This document shows, piece after piece, positions 1-10,339 of a stretch of 37,506 bases of DNA (within the stretch, counting starts at the first letter, position 1; every line of letters starts with the position of its first letter). This DNA is from Streptomyces sp. GKU 895 (GTDB lineage Bacteria > Actinomycetota > Actinomycetes > Streptomycetales > Streptomycetaceae): NCBI GenBank assembly GCA_002027195.1, contig MWJO01000086.1, positions 1 to 37,506 of the forward strand, in the 5' to 3' direction. The position numbers were made by a program, and so were the translations under genes. The notes under the pieces are model-generated. The model had not been told where the DNA came from. It ran no database searches and saw only the letters and a list, made by a program, of their open reading frames with translations.

Positions 1-410
1 GGTGGCGACGGGGCCGGGGCGGGGCGGGAGTGCCGCTGGTCCCCCCGGTTGGCATGTGCCACGCGTGCCGTGGGCCGGGGGCGAGGCGCCGCGCGGGCGG
101 CGGGGCGGCGGGGAAAGCCCTGGTCTAGGAGGTCGTTCCGGTTGCCGCCGGAGCCGGCCTCGGGAATGGGACGGGCGCCAGGACCGGCCAAGGTCGCAGG
201 CGGGGCACAGCTGTTACGACGGCGCCGGCGTCGCCTCCGGCGGCGTACTTCTCGGCATCCCCCGGCGGCCGGGGCCGTGCACCCGGCGTTCGTGACGCCC
301 GACCGGTCCGGCGGTCCGGCGGGGCCTCGGGCCCACGCACAGGTGAGACACCTGACCGACGCGCCTCGGCCGAACTGCCCATGCGCGTCTGCACGGGAAG
401 CCGTACCCGG
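1..410. other. Stretch without a supported gene
   Basis: Several long open frames cross this stretch on both strands, as expected at this GC content. None has a ribosome binding site, a recognisable domain or a convincing third-position pattern, and the peptides are Arg/Pro/Gly-rich shadows. A gene entering from the left edge cannot be excluded. The right-hand part is the 3' flank of the secreted-protein gene at 573-1187. Confidence 0.5.
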
Positions 411-458
411 CCCCAAAAAGGGGCGGCCGGCGCGGCAGGTCACGCCACGCCGGCCGCC
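405..458 (-). terminator. Hairpin with T-run, terminator of the secreted-protein gene
   Basis: Two perfect 11-bp arms, GGCGGCCGGCG (422-432) and CGCCGGCCGCC (448-458), are separated by 15 nt. Read on the minus strand, the hairpin is followed by a TTTTT run at 416-420. It lies about 115 nt downstream of the stop codon at 573, which fits a factor-independent terminator for that gene. Confidence 0.5.
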
Positions 459-572
459 GTTCCCCCCTCGGGCGAAAGTGGCTGGAATTCACCAGCCCGG
501 TACCGGACTTGCGGCGGGGTGCCGCCCTCCCGACCCCCGTGGCGAGAGGGCGGCCCCGCTTCCTCGGTTGGC

Positions 573-1187
573 TCAGTAGAGCTTGTTCACCGCGGTGGTC
601 GTCGTCTTGCGGAACGCCTTCACGGGCGCGTCGGCGAAGTCGCCCATCTGTCCCCACTGCACGACCGTGACGGTCTTTCCGTCCCGGCCGACGGAGAGCA
701 GATGGATGTCGGAGGCGCCCCAGGAGGCCTCGATGTGCAGACCGTGGACGCGGGCGCCCTCCTCGACCGGCAGCGTGCCGTAGTCCCGGTGCGTGGCCTC
801 GACCTCCGGGTCGGCCTGCTCCAAGTGCGTGGGGCAGGTCTTGATGTCCTTGTTCAGCCGGGTGGCGAGGGCCTTGGCCTTGGTGGTGTCGCCGACGACG
901 ATCGTGAGCTGCAGGGCGCCGGTGTCGAGGTCGGTGCGGAAGGTGCGGTACCGGGAGTCGTAGCCGGGCATCGTGTCCTGGAGGCAGGACAGCAGGCCGT
1001 CCGGGACGCCGTCGGTGACCTTGCCGGCCGTCCAGGAGGACGAGGGGTGCGGCGGCAGTTCGGACGCCGACAGGAACTTCGGAGACGTCTTCGGGGCGGC
1101 GTCCGCGGGTGAGGCGAGCGTCGCGCCGAGGGCGAGTCCGGTGGCGGCGACGGCGAGGAGCGCGCCGGCTCGGTTGCGCATGGGCAT
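573..1187 (-). CDS. Small secreted protein, function unknown
   Basis: 204 residues. The first 31 or so form a Sec signal peptide: Arg4 and Arg6, then a long Ala/Leu/Gly core, with a likely cleavage after an Ala-Asp-Ala-Ala motif. There is no lipobox Cys. The mature part has only two cysteines (about Cys68 and Cys118), which could form a disulfide. The start at 1187 is chosen because GGGGGA sits about 8 nt upstream and the signal peptide begins there. A longer frame to 1295 would put 36 unlikely residues before the signal. The fold resembles the extracellular sensor domains of some actinobacterial lipoproteins, but I cannot assign a family. It is transcribed away from the HTH-sensor gene at 1417. 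Confidence 0.8.
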   Translation of the reverse strand: MPMRNRAGALLAVAATGLALGATLASPADAAPKTSPKFLSASELPPHPSSSWTAGKVTDGVPDGLLSCLQDTMPGYDSRYRTFRTDLDTGALQLTIVVGDTTKAKALATRLNKDIKTCPTHLEQADPEVEATHRDYGTLPVEEGARVHGLHIEASWGASDIHLLSVGRDGKTVTVVQWGQMGDFADAPVKAFRKTTTTAVNKLY

Positions 1188-1203
1188 GGGTGTGTCCCCC
1201 GTG

Positions 1204-1240
1204 TACGAGTGAGTGCGAGAAGATGTGCGAGTAAGTAGCG
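1204..1240. promoter_or_regulatory. Short direct repeats in a divergent promoter region
   Basis: The upstream region of the secreted-protein gene has three loosely repeated TRCGAGWRAG-like units at about 1204, 1214 and 1226, roughly one helical turn apart. They could bind a regulator such as the HTH protein encoded divergently at 1417. This rests on sequence only and the repeat is imperfect. Confidence 0.2.
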
Positions 1241-1416
1241 TGTCGCCCGAGGGTGGTTGGTCGGTCCGGCCCGCTCGGTGCGACACCAAGAGCATCAGCG
1301 GTCACAGGCAGCCGGCGCAACCGCTGACGGACGATGTGTGCGGGTGGAACCATCCCAGGCCATGTGACCTGCGGGTATGCGAGTGCCTGGGACGGCGGAA
1401 CGGGGGCGGGACAACG

Positions 1417-2891
1417 GTGTCGGAGCAGCACGACGCAGACGAGGTGGCCCAGTTCGCGGCGCTGCTGGCGCGGCTGAAGGAACGGACGGACCGCAGCTAC
1501 GGCCAGTTGGCCCGCCGGCTGAACATGAACACCTCGACACTGCACCGGTACTGCGCCGGTGAGACGGTCCCGGTGGACTTCGCCCCCGTGGAGCGGTTCG
1601 CGGCGCTGTGCGGGGCGACGCCGGAGGAGCGGCACGAACTCCACCGGCGCTGGCTGCTCGCGGTGGCGGCACGCCAGCGGTCCCGCCCGCAGGAGCCCGC
1701 GCCGGTGCCTGGGCCGGCGCCTGCGCCGGCGCCTGCGCCTGCGCCGGGTGCGGTCGACACGGACGCCGAGGCGAACGCCGCACCGACCGGCGAGGCGGCT
1801 TCCGAAGCGAACGCCGCACCGACCGGCGCGACGGTCTCCGAAGCGAACGCCGCACCGACCGCCGAGGCGGTCTCCGAGGCGAACGCCGCAGCGACCGTCC
1901 TGGCGAGCACGGACGACGACGACCCCGTCACCGAACTGCGGCTGCCCGGCCCGCCCCGCCCCTGGTACCGGCGTCGACAGACCCTCGTCGCCTCGGCCGC
2001 GGCGTCGCGCTGATCGCCACGCTCGGCAGTCTGTCCGCCCTCTCTGACGGCCGCTCCTCCGCCGCCGACTCGGTACGCCCCACCGACCCGGCCGTCACCA
2101 GTTCGGCCGCCGCCGCGTCACCGGACCCCACCGCGTCGAAGAAGAAGCCGAGTCCGTCCGCCTCCCCGGACCGGGGAACCTCTTCCCCGTCCGCTTCCGG
2201 AAGCGGCCGCCCGCACGCCGGCCCGTCCGCCAAGGGCGGCGGCAGCCCCACCGGCGGGGCCGGGCCGGGGGCCGCCGTGCCGCTGTCCTGGACGGTCAAC
2301 TCCCATGTCTGGAACGCGGGCTGCGGCCACCAGTACGTCATCGACAAGCCGTCGACGCAGGTGCCACCGCCGCCGGTCGCGCAGGACGCCGCCGTCTGGG
2401 CGGCGGCGCAGGGCGCGCTGCACGGCGGCGAGACGATGGTGCAGATCTCCGTGCAGGGGCGCAATTCCACGGCCGTGGTCCTGGAAGCGCTCCGGGTGCG
2501 GGTGGTCGGGCGTTCGGCCCCGGCCGGAGGCAACTCGTACGCCATGGACAACGGCTGCGGTGGCGCGCTCACGCCCCGCATGTTCTCCGTCGACCTCGAC
2601 GCGGACCGGCCGATCGCCCGCTCGGAGGCCGGCAACGACGGCGAGAACGAGATCCCGGCGATCCGGATGCCGTACCGGGTCTCCGCCGAGGACCCGGAGA
2701 TCCTGCTGGTCACCGCGCGGACCGTGGGCTGCGACTGCAGCTGGTACCTCGAACTGGACTGGTCCTCCCAGGGCCGCACCGGCACCGCCCGGATCGACGA
2801 CCACGGCACCCCGTTCCGCACGACGGGCGACAAGGGGCTGCCGCAGTACTCGTACGACTACACGAACCGGAAGTGGGTCGCGGGGGACTAA
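1417..2891 (+). CDS. HTH regulator with membrane anchor and extracytoplasmic sensor domain (frameshifted)
   Basis: About 491 residues once a frame break is bridged. Residues about 12-60 form an XRE-type helix-turn-helix (LARRLNMNTSTLHRYCAG). Then come a Pro-Ala run (about 97-110), 3.6 copies of a 12-residue repeat, a basic stretch, one membrane segment (about 190-205), a Ser/Pro/Thr linker and a C-terminal domain of about 190 residues with Cys-containing motifs (NAGCGHQY, DNGCGG, GCDCSWY). The DNA-binding end should be cytoplasmic and the Cys domain outside, so it looks like a one-component membrane sensor. The GTG start at 1417 has a GGGGGCGGG run before it. The frame breaks at about 1995-2003: adding one G restores a continuous membrane helix (AAGVALIATLG), whereas the sequence as given stops at 2013. 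Its 3' end overlaps the convergent poxB by 4 nt. Confidence 0.75.
1768..1899 (+). repeat. 36-bp tandem repeat, 3.6 copies, inside the HTH-sensor gene
   Basis: Units begin at 1768, 1804, 1840 and 1876 (the last partial). Each encodes 12 residues close to EANAAPTGEAAS. The unit is in phase with the codons, so copy number can change without breaking the frame. It lies in the cytoplasmic linker between the HTH and the membrane segment. A short Pro-Ala codon repeat precedes it at about 1699-1745. Confidence 0.85.
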
Positions 2892-4630
2892 GGCCGGGGC
2901 ACGTTGCGCAGGTTGGAACGGGCCATCTGGAGCATGCGGCCGACGCCGCCGTCGAGGACGATCTTCGAGGCGGAGAGGGCGAAGCCGGTGACCATCTCGG
3001 TGCTGATCTTCGGCGGGATGGACAGCGCGTTGGGGTCGGTGACGACGTCGACGAGGGCGGGGCCCTTGTGCTTGAAGGCGTCCTTCAACGCCCCCGCGAG
3101 ATCCTTGGGCTTCTCGACGCGGACGCCGTGAGCGCCACAGGCGCGGGCGACGGCCGCGAAGTCGGGGTTCCTGTTCGTGGTGCCGTACGACGGGAGTCCC
3201 GCGACCAGCATCTCCAACTCGACCATGGACAACGAGGAGTTGTTGAAGAGGACGACCTTCACGGGGAGGTCGTACTGCACGAGGGTCAGGAAGTCGCCCA
3301 TCAGCATGGAGAATCCACCGTCGCCGGACATCGACACGACCTGGCGCTTGCGGTCGGTGAACTGGGCGCCGATCGCCATCGGCAGCGCGTTGGCCATGGA
3401 GCCGTGCGAGAAGGAGCCGATGACGCGGCGGCGGCCGTTGGGTGAGATGTAGCGGGCGGCCCAGACGTTGCACATGCCGGTGTCGACGGTGAACACGGCG
3501 TCGTCGGCGGCGAGTTCATCGAGCACGGAGGCCACGTACTCGGGGTGGATCGGGACATGCTTCTCGACCTTGCGGGTGTAGGCCTTGACCACGCCTTCCA
3601 GGGCGTCCGCGTGCTTCTTGAGCATCTTGTCGAGGAAGCGCCGGTTCTGCTTCTCCTTCACCCGCGGGGTCAGACACCGCAGGGTCTCCTTCACGTCGCC
3701 CCACACCGCGAGGTCGAGTTTCGAACGCCGGCCCAGGTTCTCGGGACGGACGTCGACCTGGGCGATCTTGACGTTGTCGGGCAGGAACGCGTTGTACGGG
3801 AAGTCGGTGCCGAGCAGGATCAGCAGGTCGCACTCGTGGGTGGCCTCGTAGGCGGCGCCGTAGCCGAGCAGACCGCTCATGCCGACGTCGTACGGGTTGT
3901 CGTACTGGATCCACTCCTTGCCCCTGAGGGCGTGCCCCACCGGGGACTTGACCTTCTCGGCGAACTCCATGACCTCGGCGTGCGCGCCGGCGGTGCCGCT
4001 GCCGCAGAAGAGGGTGATCTTCTCGGCCTTGTCGATCATGCGGACGAACGCGTCGATTTCGGCGTCGCCGGGACGGACCGTGGGCCGGGTGGTGACGAGC
4101 GCGGTCTCCAGCGGCTTGTCCGGGGCGGGGTCGTCGGCGATGTCGCCGGGGAGGGAGACGACGCTGACGCCCGAGCGGCCGACCGCGTGCTGAATGGCGG
4201 TCTGCAGCAGCCTCGGCATCTGCTTCGGGCTGGAGATCATTTCGCTGTAGTGGCTGCACTCGCGGAACAGCTGGTCGGGGTGGGTCTCCTGGAAGTAGCC
4301 CAGGCCGATCTCGCTGGACGGGATGTGCGAGGCGAGGGCGAGGACGGGCGCCATGGAGCGGTGGGCGTCGTAGAGGCCGTTGATGAGGTGCAGGTTGCCG
4401 GGGCCGCAGGAGCCGGCGCAGGCGGTCAGCTTGCCGGTGATCTGGGCTTCCGCCCCGGCGGCGAAGGCGGCGGTCTCCTCGTGCCGGACGTGCACCCAGT
4501 CGATGCCGCGGTTGCGGCGCACGGCGTCGACGACCGGGTTGAGGCTGTCGCCGACGACGCCGTAGAGGCGTTTCACTCCGGCGCGCACGAGGATGTCCAC
4601 GAACTGTTCGGCGACGTTCTGCTTGGCCAT
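2888..4630 (-). CDS. poxB: Pyruvate dehydrogenase (quinone) / pyruvate oxidase, PoxB type
   Basis: 580 residues, the normal length of the family. It oxidatively decarboxylates pyruvate to acetate and CO2 using ThDP and FAD, passing electrons to membrane quinone. Domains in order: PYR domain with the conserved HEETAAFAAGAEAQ motif holding the catalytic Glu (about residue 51) and CAGSCGPGNLHLINGL; a central FAD-binding domain (about 185-345); and a PP domain with the ThDP motif GDGGFSMLMGDF closing at FNN (about 435-464). The C-terminal tail resembles the E. coli PoxB membrane-binding peptide. The ATG at 4630 starts the protein at MAKQN; an in-frame GTG at 4648 is possible. It begins 28 nt after the phosphatase gene stop and is probably co-transcribed with it. 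Confidence 0.93.
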   Translation of the reverse strand: MAKQNVAEQFVDILVRAGVKRLYGVVGDSLNPVVDAVRRNRGIDWVHVRHEETAAFAAGAEAQITGKLTACAGSCGPGNLHLINGLYDAHRSMAPVLALASHIPSSEIGLGYFQETHPDQLFRECSHYSEMISSPKQMPRLLQTAIQHAVGRSGVSVVSLPGDIADDPAPDKPLETALVTTRPTVRPGDAEIDAFVRMIDKAEKITLFCGSGTAGAHAEVMEFAEKVKSPVGHALRGKEWIQYDNPYDVGMSGLLGYGAAYEATHECDLLILLGTDFPYNAFLPDNVKIAQVDVRPENLGRRSKLDLAVWGDVKETLRCLTPRVKEKQNRRFLDKMLKKHADALEGVVKAYTRKVEKHVPIHPEYVASVLDELAADDAVFTVDTGMCNVWAARYISPNGRRRVIGSFSHGSMANALPMAIGAQFTDRKRQVVSMSGDGGFSMLMGDFLTLVQYDLPVKVVLFNNSSLSMVELEMLVAGLPSYGTTNRNPDFAAVARACGAHGVRVEKPKDLAGALKDAFKHKGPALVDVVTDPNALSIPPKISTEMVTGFALSASKIVLDGGVGRMLQMARSNLRNVPRP

Positions 4631-4657
4631 GAGTCCATGTATCCACACCGCCCGCGG

Positions 4658-6493
4658 TTACGCCTCCCACACGGCGGCCGCCGTACGGTCGTCGGCGTAG
4701 CCCTTCACCCGGACCTGGGTGTCGGCGAGGAACGCGGCGAGGCCCGGCGCGGTGGGGCCGGACCACCGTCCCGTGAGGTACGCGCACAGCTCCGGCTCGC
4801 CGCGCAACGGCTCCGCGAGGCCACTGCTGCACATCAGGAGCGTGTCACCCGGGCGGGCTACCGAGGCGCGGAACCGGAACGGTTCGCGGGGCGGCTCGGG
4901 GGCGGGTTCGTAGGGGCTCGGCGGGGTGGGGATGCCGAGGTCCATGGTGAGGCGGTCGCCCTCGGGGGTCTCGGCGGGCAGCGAGCCGAAGCCGACGACC
5001 GGTTCGCCGGTGGCGTCGGTGACGCGCGGCTCGATGTCCTGCCACTCGCCGTCCCGGAGACGGAACAGGCCGCCCGCGCCGACGCCGAAGAAGACGCGGG
5101 TACGGCAGTCGGTGTCGGCGGGCAGGAGCAGACAGCGCAGGGTGGCGGAGTACTCCTCCGGGTCGATGCCCTGTTCGACGGCGCTGGCGCGGAGCTTGCC
5201 GAGGCTGCGGTCGGTGAGGCGGTGCAGGCCGGACTTGAGGTCGCCGCGGCGGGCCGCCCTTATGTCCTCGGCGAGCCGGGCGTGACTGCGGCCGACGGCC
5301 CTGCCGATCCAGTGGCAGGCCTCGGCGGCGGCCCGGTGGGCGCCGGGCGTCGCGCGGGCGCCGGTGGCCATCGCGACGAGGACCAGGGCGTGGTCGCCGG
5401 TGCCGAAGCGGGCGGTGAGGAGGGAGTCGCGGCGGGTCCGCCGCGCGAAGCGGGCGGAATCGCCGCGGACGAGGCGCGGAGGGGAGCCGTAGTGCGGCGC
5501 CGTCCAAGACGGTGTCGGCCACGAGGTCGTCGAGTTCGTCGGGGTTCGCGGGGGAGGCGGTGGGTTCGGCTTCGTAGGTGCGCGGCCTGAGCCGAGTAGG
5601 TGACGGCGGGTGGGGAGGCGGGGAGGTCGAGGCGGGTGGCTGTGCGGAGGGCGTTTCGGGGCGGCTTCACTGTCGGCCGGAGGTGCGGCGGGGCGGGTTT
5701 TCGCTTGCCCGCGCTGGCGGGGTGCCGCTGCGCCCACCCGTGCCGCCCTGCGGCACGACTGCCCGCAGCGACGGCGACGGCGGGGAGGGCGGGAACGACG
5801 GCGGCGACGGCGGCGCCGCCTGCGCAGGCCGCCGATGGCGGCGACGATGGCGATGGCGGCGCTGTCTGCGCTGTCGACGATGGCGATGGCGGAAGCGGCG
5901 ACGTCGTGGAACTGCCTGCGCAGGCGCCGACGACGGCGGCGTCGATCGTGAAGGCGGACCGGCGGCGACGTCGGTGGCACGCCGCGCAGGCGCTGGCGGC
6001 GGCGTCGATGAGATGCGCGAGCGGCGCGGTTCAGGTCCGCTGCCGGGGCGGGATCCGCCCCAGCGGCACGACCGCCCGCAGCTCGCTCGGGGATGTCCGC
6101 ACCCCGCGCAGGGGCATGAGCAGGCTGCGCGGGAATCTCCGCATCCCGTGCCGGGATCTCAGCAGGCCACGCGGGGTTGCCCGCAGCCGGGGCGGAGGCC
6201 TCCGCAGCCTGCGCCGAGATGTCCGCAGGCCCCGCCGGGATGTCCGCAGGCTGCGCGGAGTCCTCCGCAGGCCGCACCCGGGGCCCCGCATCCTGTGCGG
6301 CCCGGGGCCCCGCATCCTGCGCTGGGATTTCGGCCCTCCCCGCGTCCCCGTTCACCGTTCCCGCCGCCGACTCGTATCTGTCGTCCAGCGTGTCCGGGGC
6401 CGAGGTCGGGCCCGCGTCCTCGGTCTTGTCGTCGTACAGCTGTCCCCACCAGTCGTCCTCGTGGCCGGTGGGCCTTCCCCCCTGATGACTCAT
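4658..6493 (-). CDS. PP2C-type protein phosphatase domain protein with disordered N-terminal half
   Basis: 611 residues as read. The N-terminus (SHQGGRPTGHEDDWWGQLYDD) is acidic and soluble and is followed by Ala/Pro-rich imperfect repeats (PAEIPA, PADISA types). From about residue 320 the sequence is a PP2C-like domain (LVRGDSARF, DSLLTARFGTGDHALVLVAMATG, GDTLLMCSSGLAEPL), with the late Asp-containing motif VKGYADDRTAAAVW. Between them the frame runs through an Arg-rich, low-complexity part. At about 5497-5580 family-like sequence (ELDDLVADTVLDGA) sits in a different frame, so a pair of compensating shifts (about 5654-5665 and 5493-5502) probably spoils the linker. Further shifts near 5700-6040 are possible, because a neighbouring frame reads more naturally. 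Probable role: Ser/Thr dephosphorylation; substrate unknown. Confidence 0.7.
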   Translation of the reverse strand: MSHQGGRPTGHEDDWWGQLYDDKTEDAGPTSAPDTLDDRYESAAGTVNGDAGRAEIPAQDAGPRAAQDAGPRVRPAEDSAQPADIPAGPADISAQAAEASAPAAGNPAWPAEIPARDAEIPAQPAHAPARGADIPERAAGGRAAGADPAPAADLNRAARASHRRRRQRLRGVPPTSPPVRLHDRRRRRRRLRRQFHDVAASAIAIVDSADSAAIAIVAAIGGLRRRRRRRRRRSRPPRRRRRCGQSCRRAARVGAAAPRQRGQAKTRPAAPPADSEAAPKRPPHSHPPRPPRLPTRRHLLGSGRAPTKPNPPPPPRTPTNSTTSWPTPSWTAPHYGSPPRLVRGDSARFARRTRRDSLLTARFGTGDHALVLVAMATGARATPGAHRAAAEACHWIGRAVGRSHARLAEDIRAARRGDLKSGLHRLTDRSLGKLRASAVEQGIDPEEYSATLRCLLLPADTDCRTRVFFGVGAGGLFRLRDGEWQDIEPRVTDATGEPVVGFGSLPAETPEGDRLTMDLGIPTPPSPYEPAPEPPREPFRFRASVARPGDTLLMCSSGLAEPLRGEPELCAYLTGRWSGPTAPGLAAFLADTQVRVKGYADDRTAAAVWEA

Positions 6494-6642
6494 GCCCCTA
6501 ATTGTCCACCGCGAGGGCCGGATGAAAACGGGGCAACCGGAAAATCAGCAGGTCGTGCGAAACAGGTCGCCGGGCGGTCCCACCCCCCACGGGAGAACCG
6601 CCGCGACGTCCGAGTGACCCGGGCCCGCGATCCCCTGACGTG

Positions 6643-9600
6643 CTAGCGCACGTCGTAGGCCCGGGTCACGATCTGGGTGACCGAGTTGCCGTTGGCGTCG
6701 GTCAGGCCGGCCCTGAGTGTGACCTGCTTTCCTGTCGCCGAGCTGTGGTCGACGACCGCCTGCCAGACCCCGCCGCGCCGCTCCGTCCTCGCCTCGGTCC
6801 AGGTCTCGCCGCCGTCGTAGGAGTAGGCGAGCCGCACCGAGGTCAACGCGCCCGGGTGGTAGCCCGCGTGGCCCGTCGCGGTGAGCGTGATGCGTTGGCC
6901 GTCCTTCGCGGGGAGGGTCTTGAGGCCGTCCTCGGGGAGGGCGTAGTGGGGGAAGAGCAGCGGGATGCCCTGGGAGTAGGCGTTCTCGTCGAGGGCCGAG
7001 CGGAAGGACCAGGTCGTGGTCGTCTGCGTGGTGCGGTTCCAGACCCGGGCCGGCTGGCCGAACTTCGCCGTGTTCAGGGTGAGTTCGTACGACGACTCCT
7101 CCGCCGGGACCGTGAACACCCCGAACGGGTAAGGACTGTCGCCGATGGTCTCGCCGTTCCGCTTCAGGACCATGTTGCCCAGGTCGCCGAAACTGCCCTG
7201 GACGCCCACGTGTTGGCCGTCGCCGTAGAACGCGGGGGCGACTCCGATGAGGTTGCCCTGGCGTTCCGCGGCCAGCGTCTCGGTGCCGGTGTCGTCGAGG
7301 GGGCCGGTCGGCGCGAGGACACCGCCGTACCACTCCTCCTGACGACGCTCGCCCTTCTCGTACGTCCGCACGGGGTCGATCATGAACTCGCCCCACGGGA
7401 AACTGCTGGACAGCTGGTGCCCCCAGCCGGTCGTGCCCGGCGTGCGGTACTCGGTGCGGGTGAAGGGCGCGGGGACGGTCTCGATGTCGCCGAAGTAGCC
7501 GGTCAGGCCGCTCGGGCGGGTCATCGACGGGAGGTCGATGTGGTCCGTCGCGTCGCCGGACATCGACTTGTACGTCGCCTTCGTCGCCGCCAACTCCCGG
7601 TCGCGGGCTCGGTAGACGCGATCGCTGCGGAGCTGTCCCGTCTCCGGGTGGGCGAGGGTGTAGACGTACGGGCTCTTCGCCGTCGCCGTCCAGCGCAGGG
7701 TCGTCGCCGTCCCGGCCGCCAGAAGCGCCTTTGCCTCCTCCGTCGGGATTCCCAGGATCGGCAGCGGGCCGCCGGTGAAGCCCGCCGACGGGTACCAGCG
7801 GCCCGGCGCCTCGCGGTAGCCGAGGACGGCCACGGCACCGGCGGCCTGCGCGCGGTTCGCGACCTCGTAGGCGCCACCGTCGTCCGGGAGCCTGACGAGT
7901 GCGATCTTGCCCTTCGCGCCCGAAAGGTCCGCCTCCGTACCGGACTTGGCGTCGTAGAGGGAGGCCTGCCCCTTGCCGTCCAGGTTCACGGAGCTCGTCG
8001 ACGCGGTCACCGGGTGGAGCTTCCGCCCGCCCACGACCGCCAGTTCGGTGATCTGCGGGGCCGCGGCACGCCAGAAGCTGTCGAACTCGAAGCTGCCGTC
8101 CGTGGCCTTGCCGTCGACGGAGGCGTAGTAGCCGCGCAGGGTGCGGCCGCCCGCCGCGGTGCCGCCGTGCAGCCAGGTGTCGTCCCACGAGCGGGCGAAA
8201 CCGAGCGTGACGCCGCGGAGTTCGGTCGGCTGGTCCGTGCGGACGCCGAGGCGGTGGGCCTTGCGGGCGTCGAGGACGACCGTGGTGTCCCCGCGGACCT
8301 CCAGCTGCGGACGGGCCAGGTAGGCAAGGGAGTTGTAGAGGGTTCCTTCGGTCTCGGGGGTGGTGACGAAGGCGGAGAAGAAGTAGCTGCCGGGGCGGAT
8401 CTCGTACGTCTGGTCGGTGGCGCCGTCGTTGAAGCGGCGCTCGCCGGTGGCGTCGTCGGTGCCGATGACGTCGACGGAGGAGGCGCCGGTGGCGGGGTCG
8501 CCGTGGCGGTCGATGAGCTTGACGCGCAGGGTGACCGTCTCGGGCTGGACGTAGAGGGAGAAGGGGGTGGAGACACGCACCCCGTTCGCCTGGGCGAGCA
8601 CCCGGCCCGTGATGTCACCGTACTGGGCGCGTCTGAGCGTGGCCGTGGGGTCGATGCGGAGCGGGACCTCGGCCGTCCTGCCGGCCGGGACGGTGACCGA
8701 AGCCGAGCTCAGCCGGGCCACGGGTGAGCGGACGGTGGAGCCGTCGTTGCCGGTGACCCCCGTCACCGACAGCTTCAACTGCACCGCCCTGTCCGTGGTG
8801 TTGGTGTACGGCACGGAGACGGTGGTGCGGTCGCTGGTGTCCTGCGGCCAGGCGTAGGTGCCGGCCTGGACGGCGGGCGTGCCGAGGACCGTCTGGTCGA
8901 GGGCGGCCTTGACGTCGAGGCGGCCGCCACCGGTCTCGCGGACGTCGCCGGGGATGTCCGCCTCGGCGGCGGAGACGAGGGCGGCCTTGATCCGGGCGGC
9001 ACTCCAGTCCGGGTGCCGCTGCTTGAGGATGGCTGCGGCGCCCGCGACGTGCGGCGTCGCCATCGACGTACCGCTCATGGACTGGTAGGCGTAGACGCCG
9101 CGCCCGCCCGCGTTGGCCGCGGAGATGCCGACGCCCGGGGCGGTGATCTCGGGCTTGAGGGTGTGGGCGCCGTAGACCGGGCCGCGGCTGGAGAAGTTCG
9201 CGGTCGAGTCGTCGCGGTCGACGGCGCGACGGTGAGGACGCTCGGGGCGCAACCGGGCGAGGAGACCGTGTTGTCGCCGGGGCCGGAGTTGCCGGCCGCG
9301 ATGACGAAGAGGGTGTTCGGGTGCGAGCGGGCGAGTTCCTCGGTGGCCTGGGCCATCGGGTCGGTGCAGTCCCGCTCGTCGGGGTTGCCGAGGCTCATGG
9401 AGACCACGTCGGCGCCCTGCTCGACGGCCCACTGCATGCCGGCGATGATCCACGAAGTCTCGCCGTAGCCGCCGTCGTTGAGGACCTTGCCGTTGAGCAG
9501 TGCGGCGCCGGGCGCGACGCCCTTCTTCTTGCCGCCGCTCGCGGCGCCGGTGCCGCCGACGGTGGAGGTGGTGTGGGTGCCGTGGCCCTGGTGGTCGTCG

Positions 9601-10339
9601 GCGTCGGCCGAGTCGGTGAAGTTCTTCGACGCGCTGATCCGGCCCTTGAGGTCGGGGTGGCCGGCGTCGACGCCGGTGTCCAGGACGGCGACCTTGGTGC
9701 CCTTGCCGTCGTAACCGGCGGCCCAGGCCTGCGGGGCGTGGACCTGCTTGGTCGACCGGTCGAGGGTGGCCGACACCTTCGCGTCCAGCCACAGCTTCTT
9801 GAGGGACCCCTGGTTGACGTCGTCCCAGAAGGCGCCGGCCTTCTCCTTGTCCGCGTCCAGCGCCACGCCGTCGATCGCGTCGAGCACCCGGTCGCGTGCG
9901 GCGCGCGCGGGGTCTTCGGGACGCTGCGGGCGGTGACGGCACGGTCGTAGGTCGCGATCAGCGGCAGCGTGTCGGTGTGGGCGTCGTCGTAGCCCTGCCG
10001 GACCAGGCCGGTGACGTTGAACAGCTCCTCGTCCACGCGTCCGGTGGCCAGCGCCTCGACCGCGCCCTCGGGATAGACGTACAGGTCGTCGCCGTCCTGG
10101 CGGGTCTGGGTGAAGGGGGTCGTGCCGTCCTCGCCGGGCAGGGCGACGGCCCCGTCCTTCGTGACGAGGACCCGGTCGCCGGTGACGAGGGTGACGACGG
10201 TCCCGGCGCCGGGGGTGGCCCGGCTGCCGGTCAGCGGTCTCGGATCGTCGTCAACCGCGTGCGTGGGCGCGGCGGTCGTGACGGCCAGGACGACGGCGGC
10301 CGCCGCCCCCATGGCCGTACGGCGTATCGCTCTCGCCAA
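6643..10339 (-). CDS. Large secreted S8 (subtilisin-like) serine protease (two frameshifts)
   Basis: About 1,230 residues after bridging two breaks. It has an N-terminal signal peptide (basic start, then AAAAVVLAVTTAAPTHA), a propeptide, and a catalytic domain with the triad Asp in VAVLDTGVDAGHPDL (codon 9680-9678), His in HGTHTTS (9584-9582), oxyanion Asn in IAAGNSGPGDN, and Ser in GTSMATPHVAG (9066-9064). A PA-like insert (KIALVRLPDDGGAYEVANRAQAAGAVAVLGY) and a long C-terminal beta-rich part follow. The TTG start at 10339 is preferred because AGGAGAG lies just upstream; an ATG at 10366 has no such site. Breaks: about 9896-9910, in a GC-dinucleotide run (two extra or one missing base), and about 9227, one base missing (restores TVGAVDRDDSTANFSSRGP). 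It is divergent from the TrmB/LuxR regulator at 10542. Confidence 0.85.

Noticed and set aside
2..579. Plus-strand open frames of 97 and 176 codons at the left edge
   Set aside because: Low-complexity Arg/Pro/Gly peptides without ribosome binding site or domain; typical of noncoding frames at this GC content.
3545..5590. 681-codon plus-strand frame
   Set aside because: Antisense shadow of poxB and the phosphatase gene; no domain and no start signal.
6640..8727. 695-codon plus-strand frame
   Set aside because: Antisense to the subtilase C-terminal region; Val/Arg/Gly-rich without recognisable motifs.
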